64,000 bases of DNA from Clostridiales bacterium (GTDB taxonomy: Bacteria > Bacillota > Clostridia > Saccharofermentanales > Saccharofermentanaceae). The stretch spans positions 186,001 to 250,000 of the forward strand of contig JAFZKB010000027.1 in NCBI GenBank assembly GCA_017551865.1. Reading direction: 5' to 3'. Below are positions 45,994 through 54,504 of this stretch, one piece after another; position 1 is the first letter of the stretch, and each line of letters starts with the position of its first letter. The notes under the pieces are model-generated. The model had not been told where the DNA came from and did not search any database. It saw only the letters and a program-made list of their open reading frames with translations. Position numbers and translations under genes: made by a program.

Positions 45994-47430
45994 CTATTCT
46001 TCCGACTCGAGAGTGTAAACGGATACCGGCACTTCATCCGGTCTTTGCATCTCTACACGGAAGTAGACGGTCTTATCGCACTTCACTTTGACCTCAAGTC
46101 TGACAGAACCCGCCTGATCGACATTCGCCATATCCACATAGGCGGAAAGATCGGAGGAGGTCAGTTTATCCATGACACTCTTACGTCCGACGAGACGGAC
46201 GGTGACTGTCTCTACAGGGAAACCGGACCACAGATTCTTGTCCTTCATGACATCAGAATTCGCATACTGAAGCTGGAGAGTGAAGGTCTTGTCGGTGACC
46301 GGGTTCGTCGTTACCTGGATATACATCCACAGCATCAGCGAGAACAGGAAAGAGATCAGCAGAAGCACAGCGCTTCGGGAACGCTTTCCGTTCTTTCTGG
46401 TCTTTTTCTTCTGGGCCACGACCGGAAGAGATTCTTCTTCACTCTTTTCAGACACCGAAGCTGTTGCGACAGATGCGGCTGCGGTGACCGGCTCAGAAGA
46501 AGTAACCTTCTCTTCGGAAGTTTCTTTCTTTGCATTTTTCTTCGTATGTTTCTTGCCACGGATCTGAAGTCGGTTCGGCGCAGAGGCCAGACCCAGCAGA
46601 TAGTAAAGATTCTTACGGAGTTCCTGTCCGTCCTTCATTTCGTAAAGTACACCGTCCACGGCAATGGAAATCGTACCGCGCTCTTCGGATACAACGATCG
46701 CCACGGTGTCACCGATCTCACTGGCACCAACGGCCGCTCTATGACGTGTGCCATATCTTTCGATCATGTGGAAGGTCTCGGAAAGCGGAACATGACATCT
46801 CGCCGCGATTATCCTGCCGTCACGGATCAGGAGCGCACCATCGTGCATCGGCGAGCCCTTATAGAAGATCGACTGGAGCATGGAATTGGTCACGGAAGAA
46901 TCGAGTCTTACGACATTTTCCTGCTTGAGGAGTTCACCTAATTTCGTAGATCTTTCTAGGAGCATGATCGCACCGGTATATGTGCGGCTCATCTCATTAC
47001 ATGCCTTGACGATCTCATCGACCATCGTGACATAACGGAACTGTTCGTCCGAATCATCATTGATCAGCACATTCGAAAAGGACGAGAAGGATTTTAAGCC
47101 CACCGTCTCAAGCGCATGACGGAGCTCCGGCTGGAAGATGACGACGAACAGGATCGCGACGATATAAAGGAGTTTATCGAAGATATATCCGACCATCTCC
47201 AGACCCAGAAAGCTGCAGAAAAGGATGAATACGAGGATAAGAAGTACACCCTTCAGAAGCTGCCATGCACGGGTATCACGGAGTACGCGGAGAAGATTGT
47301 AGAGGATGATCGTGACCAGGACGATGTCGATGACATAGCGGACGAGATCCAGCGGACCGCCGAAAAACATATAACCGCTGTCCAGACTGGAGAAAATTTC
47401 ACGGATAAAATCTGTGAACTTTTCAAACAT
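45994..47430 (-). CDS. cdaA: Diadenylate cyclase CdaA fused to a YbbR (CdaR) domain
   Basis: Membrane helices lie at about 28-50, 60-75 and 80-98. A DAC domain (about 105-270) follows with HDGALLIR (D197-G198-A199) and GTRHRAA (R229-H230-R231), the c-di-AMP synthesis motifs. A Lys/Glu/Ser linker (about 292-352), a fourth helix (354-372) and one YbbR repeat (about 375-470) complete the 478 residues. In most Firmicutes cdaA and the regulator cdaR (several YbbR repeats) are separate adjacent genes; here they are one frame with only one repeat. GGGGGAG precedes the ATG. The Crp-family gene is 52 bases upstream. Confidence 0.93.
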   Translation of the reverse strand: MFEKFTDFIREIFSSLDSGYMFFGGPLDLVRYVIDIVLVTIILYNLLRVLRDTRAWQLLKGVLLILVFILFCSFLGLEMVGYIFDKLLYIVAILFVVIFQPELRHALETVGLKSFSSFSNVLINDDSDEQFRYVTMVDEIVKACNEMSRTYTGAIMLLERSTKLGELLKQENVVRLDSSVTNSMLQSIFYKGSPMHDGALLIRDGRIIAARCHVPLSETFHMIERYGTRHRAAVGASEIGDTVAIVVSEERGTISIAVDGVLYEMKDGQELRKNLYYLLGLASAPNRLQIRGKKHTKKNAKKETSEEKVTSSEPVTAAASVATASVSEKSEEESLPVVAQKKKTRKNGKRSRSAVLLLISFLFSLMLWMYIQVTTNPVTDKTFTLQLQYANSDVMKDKNLWSGFPVETVTVRLVGRKSVMDKLTSSDLSAYVDMANVDQAGSVRLEVKVKCDKTVYFRVEMQRPDEVPVSVYTLESEE

Positions 47431-47482
47431 GGTCGCTCCCCCTACTTTTAAGACTTCTATTCATTATAGCATACTTCGTCTC

Positions 47483-48157
47483 TTACACGCCACCGACGTC
47501 ATTTTCGAGGAGGTCCTTGTCAAGGATCGTAATCGTCCGGGAATTGACCTTGATCCTTCCTTCGCTTTCCATTGCCAGGAGTTCACGGGAAAAACTCGGA
47601 CGCGGAAGCGCAAGAAGGTTGGAGACGACTTCTCTTGAGCCCGGAAGCTTGACCGTAAGACTGTCCTGACGCTTCGAAAGCAGAAGCAGATAGAACGCCA
47701 CTTTCTGACGTACCGTCTTCTGCGAAAGAAGCGTGATCCGGTTGTCCTGCTTCTTGATACGGTCCTGCATAATACGTACGAAATTTCTTCTAAGCTTCGG
47801 GAAATCCGACGCAAGAACAGCCAGATCCTCCAGCGGGAGATATAAAATATCGATATCCGTCAGCGCCTCAAGTGCGTAGGGATAATGCTTGTTGTCGAAG
47901 ATGACCACTTCTTCGCCGAAACAGTCACCGCGTTCAAGAAGATAAAGCGTCACATAATCGCCGTTGGAAGCATATTTCTGCACGGCCGCTTCCCCCTTGG
48001 AAAGAAAGAGCATGCCCTTGCAGATATCACCTTCCGTCACCGCAAGTTCACCTCTTTTGAATGTCTTTTTACGAAGGAAACCCGCACACTTGTCAATACA
48101 TTCCTCCGGAAGTCCAGAAAAAAGCGCAACCTCTTTCAAAAGTTCTTCTTTTTTCAT
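47483..48157 (-). CDS. Crp/Fnr family transcriptional regulator
   Basis: The 224-residue protein has an N-terminal cyclic-nucleotide-binding-like domain (about 20-125; GELAVTEGDICKGMLFL and GDCFGEEVV) and a C-terminal winged-helix (about 150-215; SREVVSNLLALPRPSFSREL). No Fe-S cysteine set like Fnr is seen, so the effector is unknown. The ATG has GGAGG upstream. It lies between nagA and cdaA on the same strand, with gaps of 27 and 52 bases; either could be its target. Confidence 0.9.
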   Translation of the reverse strand: MKKEELLKEVALFSGLPEECIDKCAGFLRKKTFKRGELAVTEGDICKGMLFLSKGEAAVQKYASNGDYVTLYLLERGDCFGEEVVIFDNKHYPYALEALTDIDILYLPLEDLAVLASDFPKLRRNFVRIMQDRIKKQDNRITLLSQKTVRQKVAFYLLLLSKRQDSLTVKLPGSREVVSNLLALPRPSFSRELLAMESEGRIKVNSRTITILDKDLLENDVGGV

Positions 48158-48184
48158 GTGATCCTAACCTCCCTTTCATATTTT

Positions 48185-49345
48185 TCATTCTTTATCAGCA
48201 TCAAAAACCAGTCTTCCCGAAACAAAGACTTTTTTCACGTTGTAATCCATATCCATAGCGACCATGTCGGCGATCTTCCCGACTTCCAATGTGCCGAGAT
48301 CCTCAGAAAGTCCCAGCACCTTCGCCGGATTCTGCGTGCATGCTTTCAGTGCTACACGAAGCGGGAGACCGAGCTTTAAAAGATTCAGAAATTCCGCATG
48401 GATGTCTGTGGTAGATCCGGCCAGCCGTCCGCCGCCGAAATCGGTCCTTCCGTTTATAACACTAACCGGCGTTCCCCCTAAGTCATATTCTCCGTCCGGC
48501 ATTCCTGCCGCACGCATGGCATCAGATACAACGACCACTCGGTCTTCACCCAGGATCTTTATCGCCAGACGAAGCACTGCCGGATGCACATGCAGCCCGT
48601 CGCAGATCAATTCGCATGTGACCGAATCATCTTCCAAAAGCGCGGCGACTGCCCCAGGTTCGTGATGCCCCAGAGGTTCCATCGCATTAAAAAGATGCGT
48701 TGCATTAGATATACCATTTCCGATCGCCTCCTTACAACAGGCATAGCTTGCCGCGGTGTGGGCGCAGGAAAGGACGTACTTGTCTTTATTCTCCGAGATG
48801 AATTCTTTGGCACCGGAAAGCTCTGGAGATATATCAATAATGGAGATCAGTTTTTCTGAAAAACCCGCCGTGATCTCAGATAGATAATCAGTGGAAGGAA
48901 GCATTGCGTGCTCAGTATTCTGCACACCGCATTTTTCTTTCGCCAGGAAAGGACCTTCGAGGCGAACGCCCAGCATTCTTGCGCCGATTCCTTCTTCTTC
49001 CGAAAAGCTCTCGGCTGCCATCAGGACACGAAGGATCTGTTCCTTCGGGATCATCATGGTCGTCGGACAGAAAGATGTCACACCTTTCGAAGCAAGATAT
49101 CTGGAGATCGTTGAGAGCGCTTCGACATTTCCGTCGGATGTATCTTTATCCATGGCACCATGGATATGAAGATCTATAAATCCGGGCATCAGGATCAACC
49201 CGGAAAGATCATATTCTTCTTCATCTGCGGGGACCGAGAGTATCTCTTTTCCAATGCCGGAGATCCGCGAACCGTCCACGGTGAGAGTCATGTCTTTTTG
49301 AAGCGAAAAAGCCTCATCCACAAGATCAACATGATTCAGACGCAT
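48185..49345 (-). CDS. nagA: N-acetylglucosamine-6-phosphate deacetylase
   Basis: The 386-residue amidohydrolase makes glucosamine-6-phosphate from GlcNAc-6-P during amino-sugar and cell-wall recycling. It shows the metal motif GFIDLHIHG (H60, H62), the EGPFLAKEKCG Glu ligand, the NATHLFNAM segment and the VVVSDAM catalytic Asp. ATG at 49345 with GGGAGG 10 bases upstream is preferred over an upstream in-frame TTG. It is divergent from ilvE across a region with three TTTGCGA half-sites. Confidence 0.94.
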   Translation of the reverse strand: MRLNHVDLVDEAFSLQKDMTLTVDGSRISGIGKEILSVPADEEEYDLSGLILMPGFIDLHIHGAMDKDTSDGNVEALSTISRYLASKGVTSFCPTTMMIPKEQILRVLMAAESFSEEEGIGARMLGVRLEGPFLAKEKCGVQNTEHAMLPSTDYLSEITAGFSEKLISIIDISPELSGAKEFISENKDKYVLSCAHTAASYACCKEAIGNGISNATHLFNAMEPLGHHEPGAVAALLEDDSVTCELICDGLHVHPAVLRLAIKILGEDRVVVVSDAMRAAGMPDGEYDLGGTPVSVINGRTDFGGGRLAGSTTDIHAEFLNLLKLGLPLRVALKACTQNPAKVLGLSEDLGTLEVGKIADMVAMDMDYNVKKVFVSGRLVFDADKE

Positions 49346-49431
49346 ATAACCAAAACCTCCCTGAGGCGCCCTTCCAAAAGTACACCTCAACTAGTATTTT
49401 ACAACAACTTTGAACGAAATGAGACGTTGAA

Positions 49432-49486
49432 TCGCAAACGTGGCATTTTTCTTCACGAAAAGACACGAATTTGCGAAAATCGCAAA
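49432..49486. promoter_or_regulatory. Three TTTGCGA half-sites between nagA and ilvE
   Basis: TCGCAAA at 49432-49438, TTTGCGA at 49470-49476 and TCGCAAA at 49480-49486. The last two form a perfect inverted repeat with a 3-base AAA centre. Position in a divergent promoter region suggests a regulator binding site. Which regulator binds is unknown. Confidence 0.5.
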
Positions 49487-49560
49487 ATGCATGCGCCATT
49501 ATACAGAAAAGAGACTATAATCAAGGTCAGGAAATCATCAATGTAAATAGGAGGATTATT

Positions 49561-50637
49561 ATGTTCCCAGAAATTACGGTTACTAAGACAACCTCACCAA
49601 GACAAAAACCGCAGCCAGGTCAGCCGCTGCCTTTCGGTCACATCTTCTCTGATCACATGTTCGTAATGGACTATGTTGAGGGTCAGGGCTGGATCAACCC
49701 GAGGATCGTTCCGTACGGCCCGTTCGAGATCGAGCCGTCCGCCATGGTATTCCACTATGGCCAGGCTGTATTCGAAGGTCTGAAGGCATATATGTGCGAA
49801 GACGGTTCCATCAACCTTTTCCGTCCGGCCTGCAACTTCGAAAGAATGAATAACAGTAACGACCGTCTTGTTATCCCGAAGGTAGATGTTGACTTCTGCG
49901 TATATGCTACAAAGAAGCTCGTTGAACTCGACAAGGATTGGATCCCGTCCGGCAAAGGCGAGTCTCTCTACATCCGTCCGTTCGTTATCGCAACAGACCC
50001 GTTCCTCGGCGTACGCGCTTCCAATACCTATAAGTTCTTCATCCTTCTCTCACCTTCCGGTGCTTACTATGCGCACGGTATCAAGCCGGTAAAGATCTAT
50101 GTAGAAGACAAGTACGTCCGTGCTGTACGTGGCGGTACTGGTTTTACCAAGTGCGCCGGTAACTACGGTTGCTCCCTGATCGCTCAGACCATCGCTCATG
50201 ATTCCGGTTACGAGCAGGTACTGTGGCTCGACGGCGTTGAGCAGAAATACATCGAAGAAGTTGGTGCTATGAACATCATGTTCATCATCGACGGCAAGCT
50301 CGTTACACCTTCTCTGGCAGCCGGTTCTATCCTGCCGGGTATCACCAGAAGATCCTGCATCGAGATCGCAAAGTCCATGGGCATGGAAGTTGAAGAAAGA
50401 AAGATCTCCATCGAGGAAGTCATCGAAGCTGGTAAGTCCGGCCGCATGCAGGAGTGCTTCGGTTGCGGTACCGCTGCTGTTGTTTCTCCTGTTGGCGAAC
50501 TCAAGTATGAAGATACTGTTATCCACATCAACAACGGTGAGATCGGTCCGATCACACAGAAATTCTACGATACGATCACAGGTATCCAGAGTGGTAAAGT
50601 TGAAGATAAATTCAACTGGATCACGAAGGTAGATTGA
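49561..50637 (+). CDS. ilvE: Branched-chain amino-acid aminotransferase
   Basis: The 358-residue PLP enzyme is of the class II BCAT type (YGPFEIEPSAMVFHYGQAVFEGLKAY is the signature region, positions about 60-85). The PLP lysine lies in GGTGFTKCAGNYG, and EEVGAMNIMF is present. It exchanges amino groups between glutamate and the keto acids of Leu, Ile and Val. ATG at 49561 has AGGAGG 6 bases upstream; the earlier in-frame ATG would add 30 non-conserved residues. It is monocistronic, ending at the terminator at 50667-50718. Confidence 0.96.
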   Translation: MFPEITVTKTTSPRQKPQPGQPLPFGHIFSDHMFVMDYVEGQGWINPRIVPYGPFEIEPSAMVFHYGQAVFEGLKAYMCEDGSINLFRPACNFERMNNSNDRLVIPKVDVDFCVYATKKLVELDKDWIPSGKGESLYIRPFVIATDPFLGVRASNTYKFFILLSPSGAYYAHGIKPVKIYVEDKYVRAVRGGTGFTKCAGNYGCSLIAQTIAHDSGYEQVLWLDGVEQKYIEEVGAMNIMFIIDGKLVTPSLAAGSILPGITRRSCIEIAKSMGMEVEERKISIEEVIEAGKSGRMQECFGCGTAAVVSPVGELKYEDTVIHINNGEIGPITQKFYDTITGIQSGKVEDKFNWITKVD

Positions 50638-50666
50638 TCCTTCTTTAAAGGATAAAAAAGACATTT

Positions 50667-50718
50667 ATACCCCCTCTTTTCTCTCACATAAAGTGCAGAA
50701 AAAGAGGGGGTATTTTTT
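50667..50718 (+). terminator. Terminator of ilvE
   Basis: Perfect 14-base stem ATACCCCCTCTTTT / AAAAGAGGGGGTAT followed by TTTTT; the loop is about 19 bases. Confidence 0.9.
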
Positions 50719-50796
50719 GCAAAACAAGTTCCTAAATCTGTGGAGAAAAGTACGTTGATCTGTTGGCCAAAGCCCCTGTAGGAAGGCCGTTTCCGC

Positions 50797-50848
50797 TAAC
50801 TACAAAAATAACCATCTGAACGAAATCAGATGGCCATTCTTGTAGTTA
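50797..50848. repeat. Nested inverted repeat in the ilvE-RDD gap
   Basis: Outer arms TAACTACAA / TTGTAGTTA and inner arms CCATCTGA / TCAGATGG enclose a 6-base loop. This is the only structured element in the 246 bases between the ilvE terminator and the RDD gene. It lacks a clear T-run, so a plain terminator is not convincing. It might be a minus-strand processing or termination hairpin of the RDD gene, or a mobile-element remnant. Confidence 0.45.
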
Positions 50849-50964
50849 CAAAATCCGGACAATTTCTCCGTCTTTCTGTGAAGATAATACCACGTATTTG
50901 ATAAAATAACAAGTGTCAAAAACAGATCTTCACGCAATTGTAAAACGGATTCAATAAACGGGTA

Positions 50965-51534
50965 TTAGAACTCGAAGATCTTGAAGTTGGAAAGTCCGAG
51001 ACTCGGATTGATTCCCAGTATGCTGTGATATCTCACAACAAACACAATTAGAAGAGAAATACCTATAAGTACAACGAGTACTCCGACAACACGCGGGATC
51101 CTCGTGGTGTTCGTTACATTCGTCTTCGCAATAAGATCATGGAAAGATCTTGAATCGATATTGTTCGAAGCAAAGATATAAGAAGCCAGACCAAGTATAA
51201 CTGTAAACAGGCAGATGATCTTAAAGAAGCTTCGGATGATGCAGTAGATCATGGAGTTGCCCATGTGGAAATCCACATCGCAGTTCATCGACAGTTTTCC
51301 AGGTGTCGTAGCAAAGATCCTCGTAAGGAAAATGTCCAAGACGAAATAGATAACAACAGCGATGATCAGTGTCTTGATCAGGTTATCTCTGATGCGAAGT
51401 TCATGATTAAATACATTTGCGATCTCCGACTCATCCATAAGCACCATGAGCAGACCACAGGCGCAGCCGATAAACGTAAGAAGATCTAAAAAGACAGCAA
51501 AAAGTCTGTCAAACATTGAAGCATTAGTATTCAT
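50965..51534 (-). CDS. RDD family membrane protein
   Basis: The 189-residue protein has four hydrophobic segments (about 15-35, 50-70, 100-125, 148-170). The RDD signature pieces are ASMFDRLFAVFLDLL near the start and ATTPGKLSM before the third helix. RDD proteins are small membrane proteins of mostly unknown role; some are linked to ion exchange. ATG at 51534 is preferred over GTG at 51540, which abuts the AGGAGG site. Last gene of the cluster that starts with the AroB-like gene. Confidence 0.82.
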   Translation of the reverse strand: MNTNASMFDRLFAVFLDLLTFIGCACGLLMVLMDESEIANVFNHELRIRDNLIKTLIIAVVIYFVLDIFLTRIFATTPGKLSMNCDVDFHMGNSMIYCIIRSFFKIICLFTVILGLASYIFASNNIDSRSFHDLIAKTNVTNTTRIPRVVGVLVVLIGISLLIVFVVRYHSILGINPSLGLSNFKIFEF

Positions 51535-51601
51535 ATCCACCCTCCTGTTATATTTTCAATATAACACTCTCAAAAATATGCGTCAAATACGCTTTACCGC
51601 C

Positions 51602-52024
51602 TCAATAGTAGAAGAAGCACTTGAGTATATCCCCGGATTCCCAGCGGAAATTCAACGACTGAAACTCCCCAGGTTTCAGAGGTGTATATTTCGCTTCATC
51701 ATTGCAGTGGGTCGTGATGACATATTCCGGATCTTCCGGTATATCTTTGGAAAAGAATCCGAGCAGTTCTTTATCGTTTAATGAAAACTGCGCATTTTTG
51801 CAGTCAGCAGGAACAAGAATATCCAGGCGGAAGCGAGAGGGCTGATCCATCAGGAAAAGAAATCCAATGACCTTTCTGTCTTCTTTCGGGCAGCTGACTC
51901 TCTGACTGACGGTAACATCTGTCCCGTCAATATTCAGCTGGTAATCCCGGTCCTCCAGTTCACTGACAACGATCCCGGTAAAAAGATCCCCGCGGATGAT
52001 ATTTCCATTTTCATTTTCTTCCAT
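51602..52024 (-). CDS. Hypothetical beta-rich protein
   Basis: The 140-residue protein has no signal peptide or membrane helix. The second half (FRLDILVPADCKNAQFSLND, then SLNFRWESGDILKC) resembles by eye the small beta-sandwich that ends GH127-type glycosidases, where NG and W..GD motifs recur. This similarity is weak and unproven. There are three cysteines. It lies 29 bases behind the M28-like gene and 67 bases before the RDD gene. No function is proposed. Confidence 0.7.
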   Translation of the reverse strand: MEENENGNIIRGDLFTGIVVSELEDRDYQLNIDGTDVTVSQRVSCPKEDRKVIGFLFLMDQPSRFRLDILVPADCKNAQFSLNDKELLGFFSKDIPEDPEYVITTHCNDEAKYTPLKPGEFQSLNFRWESGDILKCFFYY

Positions 52025-52053
52025 GTCTGATTCTCTCTTCTCTTCTTTTTCTC

Positions 52054-53274
52054 TTATGTATCTGCTTCCGATGTAGATGCGGATGCAAGGCTCTCTTTTT
52101 TCTTCGGAGCCACTGTCGGAACAAGCCGTTCACCTTCGTTATACTTTGACATCGGCACGCAATCCTTCGAACCCTTCTCGACGGCTTTTTCCACGATAAA
52201 AGAAACGACATTCACGCGTGTCTGAAGTCGCTTCTCATCCAAAGACGCCTCAAGGATCAGCGACGAATCCAGCGAGGTACCGCGTATCGCGCCGCCGTTT
52301 TGCTGCAGTTCAAGGTTTTTCGTTTCTTTCATATCGGAAAGTTTCGTGAAATTATAATCCGACGACTCGAAGAAAACGATTGGAACCGAACGCTGATCGA
52401 ATACCGTATAATCCGAAGTCACCTGCGTCACTTCGCGATACATGTCGTCAGTGAAATCCCCGTTGATATCAAAGCTAAGAAGCGACATATTGTAATAGAG
52501 GTCCACACCCGTTTCCGACTGCAGACTGTTCTCATACGCCACATCGTAGGCTTCATAGAGTTTTCTTCTATAGGAATACTTTTTCCCTTCCTGAAGCGAA
52601 GTCAGACCGGCATGTGCATAGAGTTTGTCGCCGGCGTAGATACTCTCGATGCAGTACATGCACTCGATACTCTTTAATTCTGATTCGGAAAGACTATTCA
52701 CAAAAGTCTCCGCACCCAGGTAATTCCTGGAAGAAGCACCAAACGCCACAATGATGACATCGTAACCATACTTTTTGCCGAACATTTCTTTTGCAATCGT
52801 AAGAAGAGATCCGATACCGCAGGCATTATTCTGAATACCGTCATACTGCGGATAGGAACCTCGGCTGCTGTATCCGACCGGACTGTCATAATGCGCACCG
52901 ATCACGACGGTCTTATGGACAGGAGAATACTCACCAAAAGAATCTCTCTGCATGAAGCCTTCTCCACTGATACGCACGATATAGTTATGGGATTCCGCGG
53001 CACCGGCTGACCGGATGGACTGCGTCTCTACGGTATAACCGATCTTCTCCAGTTCGTTCTTGATCATGACACCTGCGCCCTGCTCGCCCGAAGAGAAAGC
53101 ATCTCTATATGGGAAGGAGGTAGCCAGTTCAAGGGCAAAATCCGCTCCATATGAACCGAAATCGGCGATCTTTTTCTCTTCCTTTTTCTTTCCGCAGGAA
53201 GGGGCTGTGATCATCATCAGGCAGATCATGCCCGAAAAGATCCGTTTGATATACTTCTTTGTCGTATTCTTCAT
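52054..53274 (-). CDS. M28 peptidase-like lipoprotein lacking metal ligands
   Basis: The 406-residue protein has a lipobox ending TAPSC (Cys near residue 27). The fold matches M28 aminopeptidases: GAHYDSP (H128), IQNNACGIGSLL, FGASSRNYLGAETFV and CIESIYAGD. The usual zinc-bridging Asp (DNASG) is N149, the catalytic and ligand Glu pair (GAEE) is S181-S182, the next Asp is E210, and the final His (HT..D) is replaced in DYNFTKLSD. Only the first His remains, so peptidase activity is unlikely. A Ser/Ala-rich tail follows about residue 390. It is 42 bases behind the AroB-like gene. Confidence 0.85.
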   Translation of the reverse strand: MKNTTKKYIKRIFSGMICLMMITAPSCGKKKEEKKIADFGSYGADFALELATSFPYRDAFSSGEQGAGVMIKNELEKIGYTVETQSIRSAGAAESHNYIVRISGEGFMQRDSFGEYSPVHKTVVIGAHYDSPVGYSSRGSYPQYDGIQNNACGIGSLLTIAKEMFGKKYGYDVIIVAFGASSRNYLGAETFVNSLSESELKSIECMYCIESIYAGDKLYAHAGLTSLQEGKKYSYRRKLYEAYDVAYENSLQSETGVDLYYNMSLLSFDINGDFTDDMYREVTQVTSDYTVFDQRSVPIVFFESSDYNFTKLSDMKETKNLELQQNGGAIRGTSLDSSLILEASLDEKRLQTRVNVVSFIVEKAVEKGSKDCVPMSKYNEGERLVPTVAPKKKESLASASTSEADT

Positions 53275-53316
53275 TTCTTCTCCTAAAAGACCCGGGGTGT
53301 TTTCCGATCTTTACGG

Positions 53317-54351
53317 TCAATGTCCGTGAAGATCACAGATGACATCGAGTTTTTCCGAGAAAAACAGGAGTGCCTCTGCCTGGGTCATCTTTAATTTTTC
53401 GATCGTGCCGGTGCCGCGGGCCGAGATCACGGTGACATCGTCCTTATACGGCGCAAGATTCTTCATGATCCTCCGAAGGAGGGACTCTTTCGACACGCCT
53501 TCGAGTTTTCTGGGGAATCCCAGCATATCATAAAGCCGGAAAAGGGCTTCTGACGGATTCATCGCAGCAACCGCAAATGCCAGTGCCTCACCTTCCGAAT
53601 AACGGAGGAAACGGAAATGCTCGAGGATCGCTTCCTTGATCTCTTTTCCGAAATCAAACGCACACGGATCCTGTTCTCTGATTCTGGCTTTAGCAAGATA
53701 GCATTCGTCAATGGTAATAAACATATCGGCTTTTGTTACGAGCCGGTTTAAAAGCGTGATCTGGTCGAGCATGGCATACCGGATGATCTGTGCATAGCCG
53801 TTCTTCATAAAGTGTTCCGGAACCGTCGGAAGAAAATCCACATCCATATAAACAGCAACCGGTTCACACTTGACACTGACACAGTCCTTATGGCTCATGT
53901 AATTCAGATATGAAGTATCCGCTTCGGCGGATTCGAGCATACTCATAAGCGTCGTCGGAACGAGGCAGTAGGTCAGCCCGCCGAGGAAAGTGGATGCGAC
54001 AAAGGCCGTCACGTCCATGATGCTTCCTCCGCCCCAGCCGACCAGAAGATCATCTGGAGTAAAAGAGATATCCATCAGGCGCTCGAAGACCTGCATGACC
54101 ACGTCAAAGTTCTTCGACGACTGTCTTCCGTCGATCTGGATGACCGTCGGGGCGATTTCCCGTTTTTCAAGTTCCGTGATAAAACCCGCATGGTGAAGAC
54201 CATTGACCTCCTTATCGGTCACGATCGCCACCTTAACGGGCGCAGAAGAAGAACGCTGCTTGATAAGATCGATCAGACAGGTATGTGCCATCTGCCGACC
54301 GCACTCGATCGGATAACGGCGTAAACTCTCTACACGCTTGACACAGGTCAT
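53317..54351 (-). CDS. AroB-like protein lacking zinc ligands
   Basis: The 344-residue protein is of the 3-dehydroquinate synthase fold. The NAD-binding motif GWGGGSIMDVTAFVAS and VPTTLMSMLES are kept. The three zinc ligands of AroB are not: GYAEVIKYG is GYAQIIRYA (Q188), GHTFGHA is GKEIKEA (K236), and LHGE is SEGE (E253). The DSSVGGK catalytic loop is ESAEADT. It is unlikely to make dehydroquinate. ATG at 54351 has AAGGA 7 bases upstream; an in-frame ATG at 54378 is possible. First gene of the cluster of four with M28-like, hypothetical and RDD genes, divergent from gltX. Confidence 0.8.
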   Translation of the reverse strand: MTCVKRVESLRRYPIECGRQMAHTCLIDLIKQRSSSAPVKVAIVTDKEVNGLHHAGFITELEKREIAPTVIQIDGRQSSKNFDVVMQVFERLMDISFTPDDLLVGWGGGSIMDVTAFVASTFLGGLTYCLVPTTLMSMLESAEADTSYLNYMSHKDCVSVKCEPVAVYMDVDFLPTVPEHFMKNGYAQIIRYAMLDQITLLNRLVTKADMFITIDECYLAKARIREQDPCAFDFGKEIKEAILEHFRFLRYSEGEALAFAVAAMNPSEALFRLYDMLGFPRKLEGVSKESLLRRIMKNLAPYKDDVTVISARGTGTIEKLKMTQAEALLFFSEKLDVICDLHGH

Positions 54352-54504
54352 TGGTACGTCCTTCTCCTTTCTTTTCGACATATACCCTTGATATGATAAC
54401 ACTTTTGCGCATAACTTTGTACAAAAAAGTCTCAAGACAAGTGCTTTTCCCAAAGTATATGTGATAAAATAGGTTGTTATAAAAAAAGGAAGAGGTCATT
54501 TACC

